A stretch of DNA of 64,000 bases from Novipirellula artificiosorum (GTDB lineage: Bacteria; Planctomycetota; Planctomycetia; Pirellulales; Pirellulaceae): the NCBI RefSeq assembly GCF_007860135.1, contig NZ_SJPV01000002.1, forward strand, positions 646,267 through 710,266, in the 5' to 3' direction. The position numbers and the translations under genes are program-made. Under the pieces are notes generated by a model. It saw only the letters and a program-made list of their open reading frames with translations. It ran no database searches and was not told where the DNA came from. Shown one piece after another: positions 7,917 through 17,623 of the stretch (positions within the stretch are counted from its first letter, which is position 1; the number at the start of each line of letters is the position of its first letter).

Positions 7917-9786
7917 AAAACGCATAGGGTGGATCGACCGCATCGTTATCCGCATCGTGCACCACCAAGCGAATCGATGTGCCCGTCCCAATACGGCTCA
8001 GTGGAATGGAGCCGATAAACTTCGTTTCAAGAAAGACATACCAATCAGAGAGTTGCCGCTCGAGGTAAACGACGTGGGAGCGTTCGCTGAATCCTCTCGG
8101 CAATTGAAGCTGTGAAACGCTGGAAAGCGGATCAAAATCCCCGGATTTCACCCCCAACTCCAGCGTCTTGTCTGTCACTCGCAGAGTGCCACGTGGGTCA
8201 GCTTGGATCGTTGGGTCAAAGGCGAAATCGATATCGACCGTTCCACCACCGCGTTGCTTCAGCACGAACAGACTGATCCTCGGATGATCCGACGGAGGAA
8301 CTCGACGCGTTAATCCACTGCGCCGCGACGTCGATGCGATCGCAGTCGCTGAATCGGGGGAAACGACCGTATTCCAGGCGCCGACCATCGAGCCGTCCGT
8401 ATCCCAACCGCTTAGCGATTCGCCGTCGAAAAGCGGTTCACTGTCAACCACTCGCAGGTAGTCCCGCGGCCCACGCGTTGGAGCGGACCACCAAGCATAG
8501 CCAATGATCGTACCGAGCATCGCAAGGATCGCCACCGCGACGATCCAAAGAGTTCGTATCGCTCGCTTCCTGTTGGCAGGAACCGCAGCCGAATCCGATC
8601 GCATCAGTTCAACCGTTTGAGTGACCGAATCCGCAATCGAATCTGCGTCGGAACGAGAAACCGGACTGAATCCATGCGTGGACACGTCGGCGCCCGACGC
8701 GATCGGCGGTGCGGATACCGTAGTTTGAGGCGAAGTGACGGACTCCGCTTCAACGAGCTGATCAATCCACCGAATCAACGCTTCATAGCTTTGAGGACGC
8801 TGATTCGGATCGGGATCCATCATCGCTTGCAGCAATTGCAGTTGAGCATCCGGCAGCAGGACCGGAAGTGCCGAAGCATCAATGACCAACGGCTCTTGTT
8901 TCTCGCGGCTCAGCGCAGCGACACTTCGTCCGCTAAAAGGCGCCGACCCAAAAAGCAGATGCCAAGCCGTTGCTCCGAGAGCATAGATGTCGGTGCGAAA
9001 ATCAACCCCCTCGCCACCAAATTGCTCCGGCGACATGTAGGCAGGGCTGCCCATGATTTTGTCGACGGTTGTCAGCTTCAAGTCGTCGGCTTGAGGGGTG
9101 GCAAATAAAGCCAATCCAAAATCGGTTATTTTAACCATCTCGCTGCCCTGCGGCAGCGTCGAGCCTTCGGGGGGCGTGACCAAAATCAGATTGGCCGGCT
9201 TGATGTCGCGATGGATCAAGTCATGCCTCCGGGCGTGCAGCAGGCCTGACGCGACTTGCCGCACAATCAGCCACACGTTTTCTGGTGGCATGATCCCATC
9301 CTCGCGAAGTGCCTGCTCGCAACTTCGGCCTTCGACAAACTCCATCGCAAAGTGATAGCGGCCTTGATGTTTGCCGAAGTTCAAGGCTTGCACGATGTTG
9401 GGGTGTTGCAGTCGGGCTAACGCTCTTGCTTCACGTTCGAACCGAGCTGCAGCGGTAGGGTTGCTGACATTGCTGACCAGAATCGTTTTCAAGGCAACCT
9501 GGCGGTCCAAGTCGATCTGTCGGGCCCGATAAACCACCCCCATTCCGCCACGGCCGACAAGGTCGAGGATCTCGTAGCTGGGAACGACTCGCGTCGGAAA
9601 CTGCAGTGATTCCACAATGTCTACGTCGGTCGGCGAAAGTAAACCTCGCCTCAAGGCAATCTGAGCAATCAGGGCATATTGATCCACCGCGACGCTTCGA
9701 AGCGCCTCGACATCGGTGACCGACAACAATTGCAGCTCGAGACAGAGATCGAGAAACCGATTCGCTTCGTCCTGTTTGCTCGTCAT
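7885..9786 (-). CDS. Transmembrane serine/threonine protein kinase (PknB-like)
   Basis: A 633-residue Hanks-type kinase. A short N-terminal helical region is followed by the P-loop GRGGMGVVYRA (78-88), catalytic Lys in VALK (about 100), HRDIKPAN (192-199), TDFG (221-224) and the activation-segment SPAYMSPEQ, so all catalytic residues are present. One transmembrane helix (about 405-428) leads to an extracytoplasmic C-terminal domain with a LFDGESLSGW motif, as in DUF1080/LamG-like domains; it might sense a sugar or wall ligand (inference). It lies 20 nt downstream of the thioredoxin-like lipoprotein gene and is probably co-transcribed with it. Confidence 0.92.
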   Translation of the reverse strand: MTSKQDEANRFLDLCLELQLLSVTDVEALRSVAVDQYALIAQIALRRGLLSPTDVDIVESLQFPTRVVPSYEILDLVGRGGMGVVYRARQIDLDRQVALKTILVSNVSNPTAAARFEREARALARLQHPNIVQALNFGKHQGRYHFAMEFVEGRSCEQALREDGIMPPENVWLIVRQVASGLLHARRHDLIHRDIKPANLILVTPPEGSTLPQGSEMVKITDFGLALFATPQADDLKLTTVDKIMGSPAYMSPEQFGGEGVDFRTDIYALGATAWHLLFGSAPFSGRSVAALSREKQEPLVIDASALPVLLPDAQLQLLQAMMDPDPNQRPQSYEALIRWIDQLVEAESVTSPQTTVSAPPIASGADVSTHGFSPVSRSDADSIADSVTQTVELMRSDSAAVPANRKRAIRTLWIVAVAILAMLGTIIGYAWWSAPTRGPRDYLRVVDSEPLFDGESLSGWDTDGSMVGAWNTVVSPDSATAIASTSRRSGLTRRVPPSDHPRISLFVLKQRGGGTVDIDFAFDPTIQADPRGTLRVTDKTLELGVKSGDFDPLSSVSQLQLPRGFSERSHVVYLERQLSDWYVFLETKFIGSIPLSRIGTGTSIRLVVHDADNDAVDPPYAFFTDVRLDRLQ

Positions 9787-9806
9787 GTGGGGGCGTCAAT
9801 GGCTGA

Positions 9807-10406
9807 TTATTCTTCCAGCAGGTCGAGTTGGCGCAAGACGGAATCAACCGTAGGCCGGTCAGCGATCGATTCGCCCACGTAGGCGAACCGGACTCGGCCT
9901 TCACGATCCACAATGTACGTTGATGGCTTGGCTAATTGGGCGCGGATCCCCAATTGGTCCACCCCCGACAAATTGATGTCCAGCAGCAACGGATAAGGAA
10001 CCTGTTCATTCTCGATCGGCCCTTTCTTGATGCTTTGGTCCAGGTCGGTCAGGTGGGTTGCCTCGTCGTCGGATTCAACTGGAAACACAGCAACAAGCTG
10101 AGCGTCGTAGGCCTCCAACTCATCGTAACGGCGTGCCCAACGGGAAGTTTGCGACGCACAGTAAAAACAAACGCCGTTATTCCATCCACGCGTGATTACA
10201 AGTACCAAGTATTTTCGCGTCATCAAATCGGATAACGTGACCTCGGCGCCTTCCGGGTCGGTAAACCGAAGCGAGGAGAAATCGTCGATCGTGATCGGCT
10301 GCGACTGCGTGACCTCGGTGAACTCAATCCCATCATCGGGGACGCGGCTACAACCGGTTCCGAGAGAAAACAAACACAAAATCACCAATAAACGAACATT
10401 TAGCAC
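9807..10406 (-). CDS. Secreted peroxiredoxin-like/AhpC-TSA domain protein
   Basis: About 199 residues from a GTG at 10406, chosen because GGAG lies 9 nt upstream and because the signal sequence (NVRLLVILCLFSLGTGC) begins there; longer in-frame versions lack one. A Cys at residue 19 could be a lipidation site, although the lipobox is weak. The body is thioredoxin-like: a CFYC motif after RGWNNGV, then VFPVESDDE and a late PSTYIVDREGRVRFAYVGE. It resembles AhpC/TSA 'redoxin' proteins of planctomycetes with a peroxide or thiol role outside the membrane. It sits between a TlpA-like gene and a kinase gene. Confidence 0.8.
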   Translation of the reverse strand: MLNVRLLVILCLFSLGTGCSRVPDDGIEFTEVTQSQPITIDDFSSLRFTDPEGAEVTLSDLMTRKYLVLVITRGWNNGVCFYCASQTSRWARRYDELEAYDAQLVAVFPVESDDEATHLTDLDQSIKKGPIENEQVPYPLLLDINLSGVDQLGIRAQLAKPSTYIVDREGRVRFAYVGESIADRPTVDSVLRQLDLLEE

Positions 10407-10560
10407 GATCAAGGACTCCGTAGCGTTAAAGCTAGATTGTAGCGACCTAGCCAGTGCTGTGTTGGCAGCCGCGGGCCACGGACCTGCCCGGGGGGTGGGC
10501 CCGTTCGGGAGACGCTCGGTCGGCGAACGACGCAAAACACGCTGGGACCGCGTTCGACCG

Positions 10561-11964
10561 TCACTGCTTGTCCGTTTCTTGAATCGAGGGTTCCTCCGTT
10601 GGTTCTTCTGCGGCTTCCGCGGCGTTGCCCGATTCAATGCGTCCGCCGATACTCAGCACGCTTAGTTCGTCATTCAACCGCTTCCTTAACTCGTCTTCGC
10701 CAGGAAATCCGAGGTGGACCGACTCGATGATTCCAGTCTTTCCCACCACGACCGTTTGCGGAATGGCATCGGCTCGATACGCATCCGAGATTTTTCCTTT
10801 GGGGTCAAACACAACATTGATATCCCATTCTTGCTCTTCTAAAAAACCCTTGACCAAGGATTCATCCTCGCCGACGTTCACTGCCAAGAAGACAACATCC
10901 TTGTCTGCATACTCGTCGCTGACCTGCTTGAGGATCGGCATCGCAGCTGCGCAGGGAACACACCATGTCGCCCAGAAATCGAGCACGACCACTTTGTTCT
11001 TCAGTGCATCCAAGCTGACCACGTCACCCGCAAGAGTGGATGCTTCGAAATCGGGCGCCATTTCTCCAAGCAGCGGGTGCGAGTTGACCGCCCCGGCAAT
11101 CGATTGCATGTAGTCTTCGAGCGACTCATACTCCACCGCATCCTTGCCAGCATGAAAGGAGAACAGGCTTTCTTCGACTTCGCCCGTGACGCGCCAGGAC
11201 AGAAAATCAAATTGCAACTGGTAGGCGAAGCCTTGCGGCACACGAACTTGGTTCGTCGCTCGTAACATGGCTGTCAAATCAACCAACAAACGAATTGGCT
11301 TTGGAACCTTCTCTTCACTGACCCAGAAATCCCAAGTCACCGCATCGTTCTGTTCACCACGGAGGTGGATCGCCGGCACGCGACCACGGAATTTTTCACG
11401 GTCGACAATCGACACCGACTTCATTCCGCCGAGAAAGCTCAATGACGGATCGACCCCAGCAAAGGTCAATGCCATCACCGGTTCGGGATAAGGCCCCATT
11501 GGAAGCGGCAAGTTCAGGACAGCGTCTTGCAGATCAAGTGGTTCGGAGATTTGGTAGTAAGCTTTGGGCGAAAGGGCGACGACCATCTTCTTGCCGTCAC
11601 AATAGATTCGCGTCCTTTGTTCCGGTTCTTTCAAGTAAATCGTGAACTGATCGGGGTGCTTTGATGCAATTTGGTAGGTCGATTTCTTCGTTTCGACAAT
11701 TTGCCCGGCTAGCACGGAATCGGTCGACAACTCGACCGTCGCTCGCGAAACATCGGCATCGGCAATCGATGCAAAAAGCGGTTGCAGCACATCACGAACG
11801 TCGTCGGAAAGGACGAAACGTTCTTTCTCCGCCCCCTGAGCCGGTGGCTTGCTCGCTTCTTCTCGCTCTGCAGTTACCGCTTCGGGCTTCGCCGATTGCT
11901 CCTCGGCAGCCCTCACCACAAAACCGCTACTGACAACCAACAGAAACAACACACGAAATAACAT
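10561..11964 (-). CDS. Secreted DUF2092 plus TlpA-like thioredoxin protein
   Basis: A 467-residue exported protein with a signal peptide (about 1-19), a DUF2092 domain (about 50-280, a LolA/LppX-like fold that begins after DVRDVLQPL) and a C-terminal TlpA/ResA-like thioredoxin domain (about 300-435) with active site WCVPC (Cys335, Cys338). The DUF2092 part may bind lipid or lipoprotein, while the thioredoxin part handles disulfides; this fused arrangement recurs in planctomycetes. The tail after 435 is acidic and low complexity. It is probably first of a minus-strand group with the redoxin and kinase genes. Confidence 0.86.
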   Translation of the reverse strand: MLFRVLFLLVVSSGFVVRAAEEQSAKPEAVTAEREEASKPPAQGAEKERFVLSDDVRDVLQPLFASIADADVSRATVELSTDSVLAGQIVETKKSTYQIASKHPDQFTIYLKEPEQRTRIYCDGKKMVVALSPKAYYQISEPLDLQDAVLNLPLPMGPYPEPVMALTFAGVDPSLSFLGGMKSVSIVDREKFRGRVPAIHLRGEQNDAVTWDFWVSEEKVPKPIRLLVDLTAMLRATNQVRVPQGFAYQLQFDFLSWRVTGEVEESLFSFHAGKDAVEYESLEDYMQSIAGAVNSHPLLGEMAPDFEASTLAGDVVSLDALKNKVVVLDFWATWCVPCAAAMPILKQVSDEYADKDVVFLAVNVGEDESLVKGFLEEQEWDINVVFDPKGKISDAYRADAIPQTVVVGKTGIIESVHLGFPGEDELRKRLNDELSVLSIGGRIESGNAAEAAEEPTEEPSIQETDKQ

Positions 11965-12075
11965 GCTAAAACCGAGCTCCGAGTTTTCACGAAAAGGCGA
12001 GTCATTGCAACCGTCGGCCAGGACCGGTGTTGGCCTTCCCCCATAGCCAGGCGGCGTTGAAAGACCAGACGAGGA

Positions 12076-12975
12076 CTAGACCATGAACACCGCTGCGGCC
12101 CCGAGGCCAAGACCGAGCAGGAATCCGAATGCATCGGGAACCAACATGTGTGGCCATTTGGCCTCCGTCGTCCCAAAGAACAGACGGGGCTCTTGCTGAT
12201 GCAGATAAAACCAGAAATAGAAGCCCACCAACAGCCCGACGCTGGATCGGACAAGGATCTTGACGTCCAACTCCTCTTGGAAATCGCCGACCAGTCCCAT
12301 GATGCGATCGCCAAAGCCATACGCATAGCTGAACAAGACGATGTACCAGCAAGCTGGTTTTGCAATAAAGCAGGCAACACAGGTTGCGATCGACAAAACG
12401 GTCATCGCAACCACGACCGCCGCAGCGATTCCTAAGCCGCCCGCCGCTTCCTCGGGCATTTCTTCGCCAAGTGCGGGAATGATCGCCATCAATCCAAAAA
12501 GGGCCAACGTCAAAATAGCGAACAGTGCGGCCCACAGCCCGTTGATCACTCCCAAGAACGTGAGCGTGCCGGGCCGTTTACCGGGTCTTGCCGCTTGGGC
12601 CGAGTCGCCTGCATCGGTCGACCCGTACTGCTGCAGCAGTTTGCCACCGGTCGAAGGAGCCGAGGGCGCCGCGGATCCGGGCCGAGACACGGCCGCGACC
12701 GGTTGCAAATCACTCTCGGTCAATTCGTCGAACATACCAGCGTCAAAGCCACCAAATCCGCCGGCACCCGGCTGCGCTGCCGCGGTCCTCGTCACCCGAG
12801 GCCGAGTGGTGGCTACTGCCGAAGGGGGGGGTGCTGCGGAACCGGTCAACGCTGCCGACGCAGCGTCGCCCCCCGGAGCACGAAGTTGTTTCCCACAAGG
12901 GCATTTGACGATTTTGCCAGCCGCAGCGTCGGGAACATTCAGGACCGTCGAACAGCCGGGACACTTGATCTTCAT
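12076..12975 (-). CDS. Zinc-ribbon polytopic membrane protein
   Basis: A 299-residue protein with an N-terminal zinc-ribbon-like segment (CPGC at 5-8 and CPCGK near 25-29). A low-complexity Ala/Pro/Gly linker runs to about residue 130. The C-terminal part has four to five hydrophobic helices, with FLGVINGLWAALFAILTLALFG first. Proteins of this build (zinc ribbon, linker, helices) are common in planctomycetes and have no assigned function. It lies 111 nt upstream of the DUF2092 gene on the same strand. Confidence 0.75.
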   Translation of the reverse strand: MKIKCPGCSTVLNVPDAAAGKIVKCPCGKQLRAPGGDAASAALTGSAAPPPSAVATTRPRVTRTAAAQPGAGGFGGFDAGMFDELTESDLQPVAAVSRPGSAAPSAPSTGGKLLQQYGSTDAGDSAQAARPGKRPGTLTFLGVINGLWAALFAILTLALFGLMAIIPALGEEMPEEAAGGLGIAAAVVVAMTVLSIATCVACFIAKPACWYIVLFSYAYGFGDRIMGLVGDFQEELDVKILVRSSVGLLVGFYFWFYLHQQEPRLFFGTTEAKWPHMLVPDAFGFLLGLGLGAAAVFMV

Positions 12976-13176
12976 GGGGCCAGGTCAGGTTCAGAAACGC
13001 AAAACAGAATAGGGATAAAGGGGGAGGCCGCCATCCTACACGAATCGCCGCTTCGATGCCCATCGAATTCAATACAAACAGCCACCTTTTCTCGCCAATC
13101 ATGGCATTCATGACGATCTTACCGCTTTGTCGAAGACTGCTACCGCAATCTACCCCTTGGTGGGTATTCTAGGAGC

Positions 13177-13434
13177 ATGTTCGCCCAAACTAGCCCATGG
13201 ACGCTTTCGCCAGCAACGCTGCTCTGGTTGGTGTTCTCGTTTTTTGCCGCCGTTTTATTGTTTTCGACGCTGAATCACCGACGGACCGCCTTGACCAGCG
13301 CCTTGAAGGCGTTTGTGCGCCGTCACGACGAATCGGCCGTCCCGGAGGTCCGGGGCAGTTCCAAGGTTGCGGAAGAAGCGGTCGCCGATGACGATCGTGA
13401 CGTGACCGGCGGCGACGCGGTCCCAACCGAATGA
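13177..13434 (+). CDS. Small single-pass membrane protein
   Basis: An 85-residue protein with one clear transmembrane segment (PATLLWLVFSFFAAVLLFSTL, split here between residues 13 and 32), a basic stretch (NHRRTALTSALKAFVRRH) and an acidic tail. It lies 19 nt upstream of miaB on the same strand, which argues for a real, co-transcribed gene. I do not recognise the family. Confidence 0.55.
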   Translation: MFAQTSPWTLSPATLLWLVFSFFAAVLLFSTLNHRRTALTSALKAFVRRHDESAVPEVRGSSKVAEEAVADDDRDVTGGDAVPTE

Positions 13435-13453
13435 TCCCCTAATCAAACGATTC

Positions 13454-14878
13454 ATGAGTAAACGAGTTTTCATTCACACCGTCGGCTGCCAGATGAACGT
13501 ACTGGACAGCGAAATGGTGATTGCCGACCTAAAACGCCACGGCTACACCGTCGTCGATTCGCCCAAACAGGCCGATTGTGTACTCTACAACACGTGCAGT
13601 GTTCGCGAACACGCCGAGGAAAAGGTCTACAGCGCGCTGGGCAAGTTGCGGCAAATGAAGGAGCTGGACCCCGGAAAGACGATTGGCGTGATGGGCTGTA
13701 TGGCTCAGAAGGATCAGGAGATCGTTTTCAAGCGGGCCCCCTACGTCGATTTGGTGGTTGGCCCAGGCCAATTGCACACCCTGCCTGACTTGCTGGCAAA
13801 GATTGAAGCGGGTGAGGGACGTCAAATGGCAGTCTCACTCTCTCGCACCGATGGGTCTCAAGCATCGATCGCTCGCAGCCACGAAACCTTTGACCCCTTG
13901 CGTGATCCGTCGATGCGGCCAACGCCCTTCCAAGCTTACCTGCGAATTCAAATCGGTTGCGACAAGTTTTGCACTTACTGCGTCGTCCCCAACACGCGCG
14001 GTCCTGAGCAAGGTCGTCCACCTTCCCAGATCCTCTCCGAGGCTCGCGTGCTTGCCGAGCAAGGATGTCGCGAGATCACGTTGCTAGGGCAAACGGTCAA
14101 TAGCTATCGTTTCAAAGACGATGAGCAGGCGACCGACTTGGCATCACTGCTCGAGGAACTGCATGAAGTCGATGGGATCGATCGAATCAAGTTTGTGACG
14201 AACTATCCCAAAGACATGACCGAGCGGTTGTTGACCACGGTGCGTGATCTGCCAAAGTGTGCACCTTATCTGCATGTGCCTGCACAAAGCGGCAGCGATG
14301 AAGTCCTCAAACGGATGAAACGGGGCTACACGGTCAGCGACTACATGGAGATGTTCGAGCGGATCGAGCGGATCTTGCCCGAAGCATCGGTGAGCAGCGA
14401 CTTTATTGTGGGTTTCTGTGGCGAAACGGAGGAAGACTTCCAAAAGTCCGTTCGCTTGATCGAGCGTTGCCGGTTCAAAAACAGCTTCATTTTTCAGTAC
14501 AGTGTTCGACCCGGCACGACGGCATCCAAGCGACTCGAGGACGACGTGCCTCGCGAAGTCAAACTGCGCCGCAACAACGATTTGCTTGAGGTTCAAGATC
14601 GGCTTGCCAAAGAAGACAACTTGAAACGGGTCAACAGTGTGGTCGAGGTTCTGGTCGAAGGGCCGAGCAAGGTAGGGTTCAAAGCCGACGCCGAGGCTCA
14701 AGTGGTTCAGATGATCGGCCGAACCGATTGCGACCGGATTGTGGTCTTCGACGGCAACCGTCGACAAGCGGGTCAGTTTGTCAATGTCAAGGTTGACGAC
14801 GCCAGCTGTCACACACTGATTGGACGCATTCAAACGGTCGATGTCGTTTCCATCGCTGCGCCAGCGTTTAGTTCCTAG
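13454..14878 (+). CDS. miaB: tRNA-2-methylthio-N6-dimethylallyladenosine synthase MiaB
   Basis: A 474-residue radical SAM methylthiotransferase that converts i6A37 to ms2i6A37 in tRNAs reading UNN codons. The N-terminal UPF0004 domain shows the three auxiliary cluster cysteines (in HTVGCQMN, YNTCSVRE and GVMGCMAQ). The radical SAM motif CDKFCTYC (CxxxCxxC) follows at about 175, then RGPEQGRPP and VPAQSGSDEVLKRMKRGY. A TRAM domain closes the protein. VGCQMN plus the family length point to MiaB rather than MtaB or RimO. Confidence 0.97.
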   Translation: MSKRVFIHTVGCQMNVLDSEMVIADLKRHGYTVVDSPKQADCVLYNTCSVREHAEEKVYSALGKLRQMKELDPGKTIGVMGCMAQKDQEIVFKRAPYVDLVVGPGQLHTLPDLLAKIEAGEGRQMAVSLSRTDGSQASIARSHETFDPLRDPSMRPTPFQAYLRIQIGCDKFCTYCVVPNTRGPEQGRPPSQILSEARVLAEQGCREITLLGQTVNSYRFKDDEQATDLASLLEELHEVDGIDRIKFVTNYPKDMTERLLTTVRDLPKCAPYLHVPAQSGSDEVLKRMKRGYTVSDYMEMFERIERILPEASVSSDFIVGFCGETEEDFQKSVRLIERCRFKNSFIFQYSVRPGTTASKRLEDDVPREVKLRRNNDLLEVQDRLAKEDNLKRVNSVVEVLVEGPSKVGFKADAEAQVVQMIGRTDCDRIVVFDGNRRQAGQFVNVKVDDASCHTLIGRIQTVDVVSIAAPAFSS

Positions 14879-14904
14879 CGAAGCACCCATGGGGGTTTGC
14901 CTTC

Positions 14905-16206
14905 ATGGCATTTCTACCTCACGTTCGCACATTCCTTGCAAAGGTCGCTCCACTGACTACAACAACGTCCTCTACCGAAGACATCCGGATCCAGACGCTT
15001 GACAATGGAATTGTCGTCGCCGTCCAGTCCATGCCATGGTTACGCACCGCCGCGTTCTCACTCTGTTTGCGAGCTGGCGTGAATGCCGAATCCCTCTCCA
15101 ACTCGGGCTTGGCATCGATGGTTTGCGAGATGGTCGAACGAGGCGCGGGGCCGTATAGCAGCCGCGACCTTGTTGCCGCAGCCGACAACCTCGGCATGGA
15201 TCGATCCTCCAACGTGGCGACATCGTCGGTGTCGTTTGGAGCCGCGATGCCGGCAGAATCACTGAAAGAGGCGATCAAGATTTACGCCGACATTGTCCGC
15301 CGCCCCCACTTGCCAAGCGACCAACTTGACGACGCTCGGATGATGGCAATGCACGAGCTTCGCGCCATCGAAGACGAACCGACACAACGTGTGATGCTGA
15401 GGCTTCGTGAATTGCAATACGGCCAACGTTTGGGCCGCAGCCAACATGGCAAGCAGGAAAGCTTGATGGCGATCACCGCCGAGGATGTTCGTGAATTCTA
15501 CACGCGACACTATCACGCTGGGGGCGCCATTCTAACGGTCGCTGGCAAGCTTGACCCTGAAACGGTCTTTGAATGGGCAGCGGAATGCTTCGGTGATTGG
15601 AAGGTGGACGAGGTTGTCCCCTCCGCTGAGATGTCCGGTGCAGCCGCGTACGAGCACATCGCGTCTCCATCGAGCCAAACGCACATCGGGTTTTCCTTTG
15701 ATTCGATTCCGTTTGGCCACGAAGATTACTTCAAGATGCGTGCGGCAATCGGCATCCTTAGCGACGGGATGAGCAGCCGCTTGTTCGATCGTGTTCGTGA
15801 GCAACGCGGATTGTGCTACACCGTTTCGGCAGGCTGCCAATCGCTGCAAAAGGTTGGTGCGGTGTTCGGCTACGCGGGCACCACTCCCGAACGAGCCCAG
15901 CAAACACTTGACGTCACGCTGGGGGAATTCACCCGGCTTACCGATGACCTGTCCGTCGATGAACTCGACCGTTGGAAGGTTCGCATCGAAAGCAACTTGA
16001 TCATGGAACAAGAATCGAGTGCATCACGGTCCGCTTCGATGGCATCGGATTACTTCCAGGTGGGGCGGGTCCTCAGCACCGTTGAGCTCGAGCAGGTTAT
16101 CGAGTCGTTGACGCTGGACCAGATCGCAGACTACTGGAAGGCTCATCCACCGTCCGATTATCGGATCGTCACGCTTGGCCCCGAACCGTTGAATCCGAAC
16201 CGTTGA
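14905..16206 (+). CDS. M16 peptidase-like subunit lacking the zinc motif
   Basis: A 433-residue pitrilysin-family (M16B) protein with the usual two homologous halves. The HxxEH motif is absent: the corresponding region reads SGLASMVCEMVERGAG. The substrate-holding Arg/Tyr pair of the C-terminal half is present in VREQRGLCYTVSAG. This is the 'alpha-like' non-catalytic partner. The active partner lies 40 nt downstream. The two probably form a heterodimer, as in mitochondrial processing peptidase or bacterial two-gene M16B enzymes (inference). No signal peptide is obvious. Confidence 0.87.
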   Translation: MAFLPHVRTFLAKVAPLTTTTSSTEDIRIQTLDNGIVVAVQSMPWLRTAAFSLCLRAGVNAESLSNSGLASMVCEMVERGAGPYSSRDLVAAADNLGMDRSSNVATSSVSFGAAMPAESLKEAIKIYADIVRRPHLPSDQLDDARMMAMHELRAIEDEPTQRVMLRLRELQYGQRLGRSQHGKQESLMAITAEDVREFYTRHYHAGGAILTVAGKLDPETVFEWAAECFGDWKVDEVVPSAEMSGAAAYEHIASPSSQTHIGFSFDSIPFGHEDYFKMRAAIGILSDGMSSRLFDRVREQRGLCYTVSAGCQSLQKVGAVFGYAGTTPERAQQTLDVTLGEFTRLTDDLSVDELDRWKVRIESNLIMEQESSASRSASMASDYFQVGRVLSTVELEQVIESLTLDQIADYWKAHPPSDYRIVTLGPEPLNPNR

Positions 16207-16246
16207 ATCCGAACCGTTAACACTCAACCTTGAAGCCCTGCTTTCC

Positions 16247-17503
16247 ATGACCCACTTCCAAACTTACACGTTGTCCAATGGACTACGCGTTGCCGCAGAG
16301 ATCGATCATCGTTGTTACTCTGCGGCGATGGGCTACTTTGTCCGCGCCGGTGCGAAAGACGAAACCGATCGCGAATCGGGTCTCAGCCATTTCCTTGAAC
16401 ACATGATGTTCAAAGGAACGGATCGCCGAACGGCCGCAGATGTGAATCGCGAACTCGATGAACTCGGTGGAAACAGCAACGCCTACACCAGCGAAGAGCA
16501 AACGGTCTATTACGCCACGGTGCTTCCCAAATTCCAAGATCGGCTCGTCGACTTGCTAACCGACATGCTGAGCCCGAAATTGGATGAACATGAATTTGAA
16601 ACCGAGCGGAAAGTAATCTTGGAAGAGATTGCCAAGTACGAGGATCAACCTCCTTTCGGTGCGTTCGAACGCGTGATGGAGATTTACTATGGGCCGCGAG
16701 GCTTGGGGAGACGCGTCCTCGGGACCAAAGAATCGATCGAAGCGACGGACGCGACTTCGATGAGAAACTACTTCCATCGCCGTTATCGCCCCGAGCAAAT
16801 GGTCTTTGCCGCGACGGGGAACGTCGATTTTGAGCGATTGATTGAGACCCTCGAACGTCAAACCGCTTCGTGGCATCAACGGCCCCTGCCCGAGCCGCCA
16901 ACCGCAGACGATATGCAATCCCTGCCTGCGGGAATTGCACTCGATTCGCACTTGGAAATCGAAGATGCAGCTCAAGCCTACTGCGTTCGAATCAGTCGCG
17001 GTCCAAGCATGGCGAGCGAAGATCGTTACGCGACTCGCATTCTCGCATCGATTTTGGGTGACGAAGGAGGCAGCCGCTTGTTTTGGGAATTGATCGATAC
17101 CGGTCGAGCGGAAACCGCAACGGTTTGGCCACAAGAGTTCGCTGACAGTGGTGCGTGGTTCAGTTACTTGGTTTGCGAACGCTCCGAATTGGAATCGAAC
17201 AGCAAGCTGATGCAGGAACTGCTGATGCGGACCGCCGACGAAGGGGTCACGGCCGAAGAGCTCCAGCAAGCGACCAATAAGGCCACCGCGGCCTGCATCA
17301 TGCAGAGCGAGCGGCCGAGCAACCGGCTGTTTAGTGTTGGCAGCCGCTGGCTAACCTATGGCCAATACGTCAGCACGGATGACTTGCTCAACCAATTCCG
17401 CGCCATCGACTTGACCGCCGTCTCCAAGGCCGCCAATGCGTATTTGAATGAATCGTCAACCGAAGTGGTTGCAGCGGCTTCGCAGGTCCAGCAACTTTCC
17501 TAA
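16247..17503 (+). CDS. M16 zinc metallopeptidase catalytic subunit
   Basis: A 418-residue M16B peptidase with the inverted zinc motif HFLEH at about residues 47-51 (in SGLSHFLEHMMFKGT) and the downstream third-ligand glutamate region (VILEEIAKYEDQPP). The N-terminal half is therefore catalytically complete. In the C-terminal half the usual RG-x-Y element reads TGRAETATV, so the Tyr is lost. Motifs are thus split between this gene and the upstream one, which fits an obligate alpha/beta enzyme. A hairpin follows the stop. Confidence 0.92.
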   Translation: MTHFQTYTLSNGLRVAAEIDHRCYSAAMGYFVRAGAKDETDRESGLSHFLEHMMFKGTDRRTAADVNRELDELGGNSNAYTSEEQTVYYATVLPKFQDRLVDLLTDMLSPKLDEHEFETERKVILEEIAKYEDQPPFGAFERVMEIYYGPRGLGRRVLGTKESIEATDATSMRNYFHRRYRPEQMVFAATGNVDFERLIETLERQTASWHQRPLPEPPTADDMQSLPAGIALDSHLEIEDAAQAYCVRISRGPSMASEDRYATRILASILGDEGGSRLFWELIDTGRAETATVWPQEFADSGAWFSYLVCERSELESNSKLMQELLMRTADEGVTAEELQQATNKATAACIMQSERPSNRLFSVGSRWLTYGQYVSTDDLLNQFRAIDLTAVSKAANAYLNESSTEVVAAASQVQQLS

Positions 17504-17519
17504 GTCCGAGCATCGGTGG

Positions 17520-17544
17520 TCAGGAAAATGTCTTCTTTTCCTGA
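17520..17544 (+). terminator. Hairpin after the M16 pair
   Basis: A perfect 9-bp stem (TCAGGAAAA with TTTTCCTGA) and 7-nt loop start 17 nt after the M16 stop codon, followed by ATTTGTTG. It could be a weak terminator for the peptidase pair or a leader hairpin for the sigma-factor gene that starts 80 nt later. Confidence 0.45.
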
Positions 17545-17623
17545 ATTTGTTGTCACGCACCCCCGGATCGTATCGACTTATTGGCAAACAGCCCCGCTTC
17601 ACTTGCCTTTCCTCGAGTCTGCC

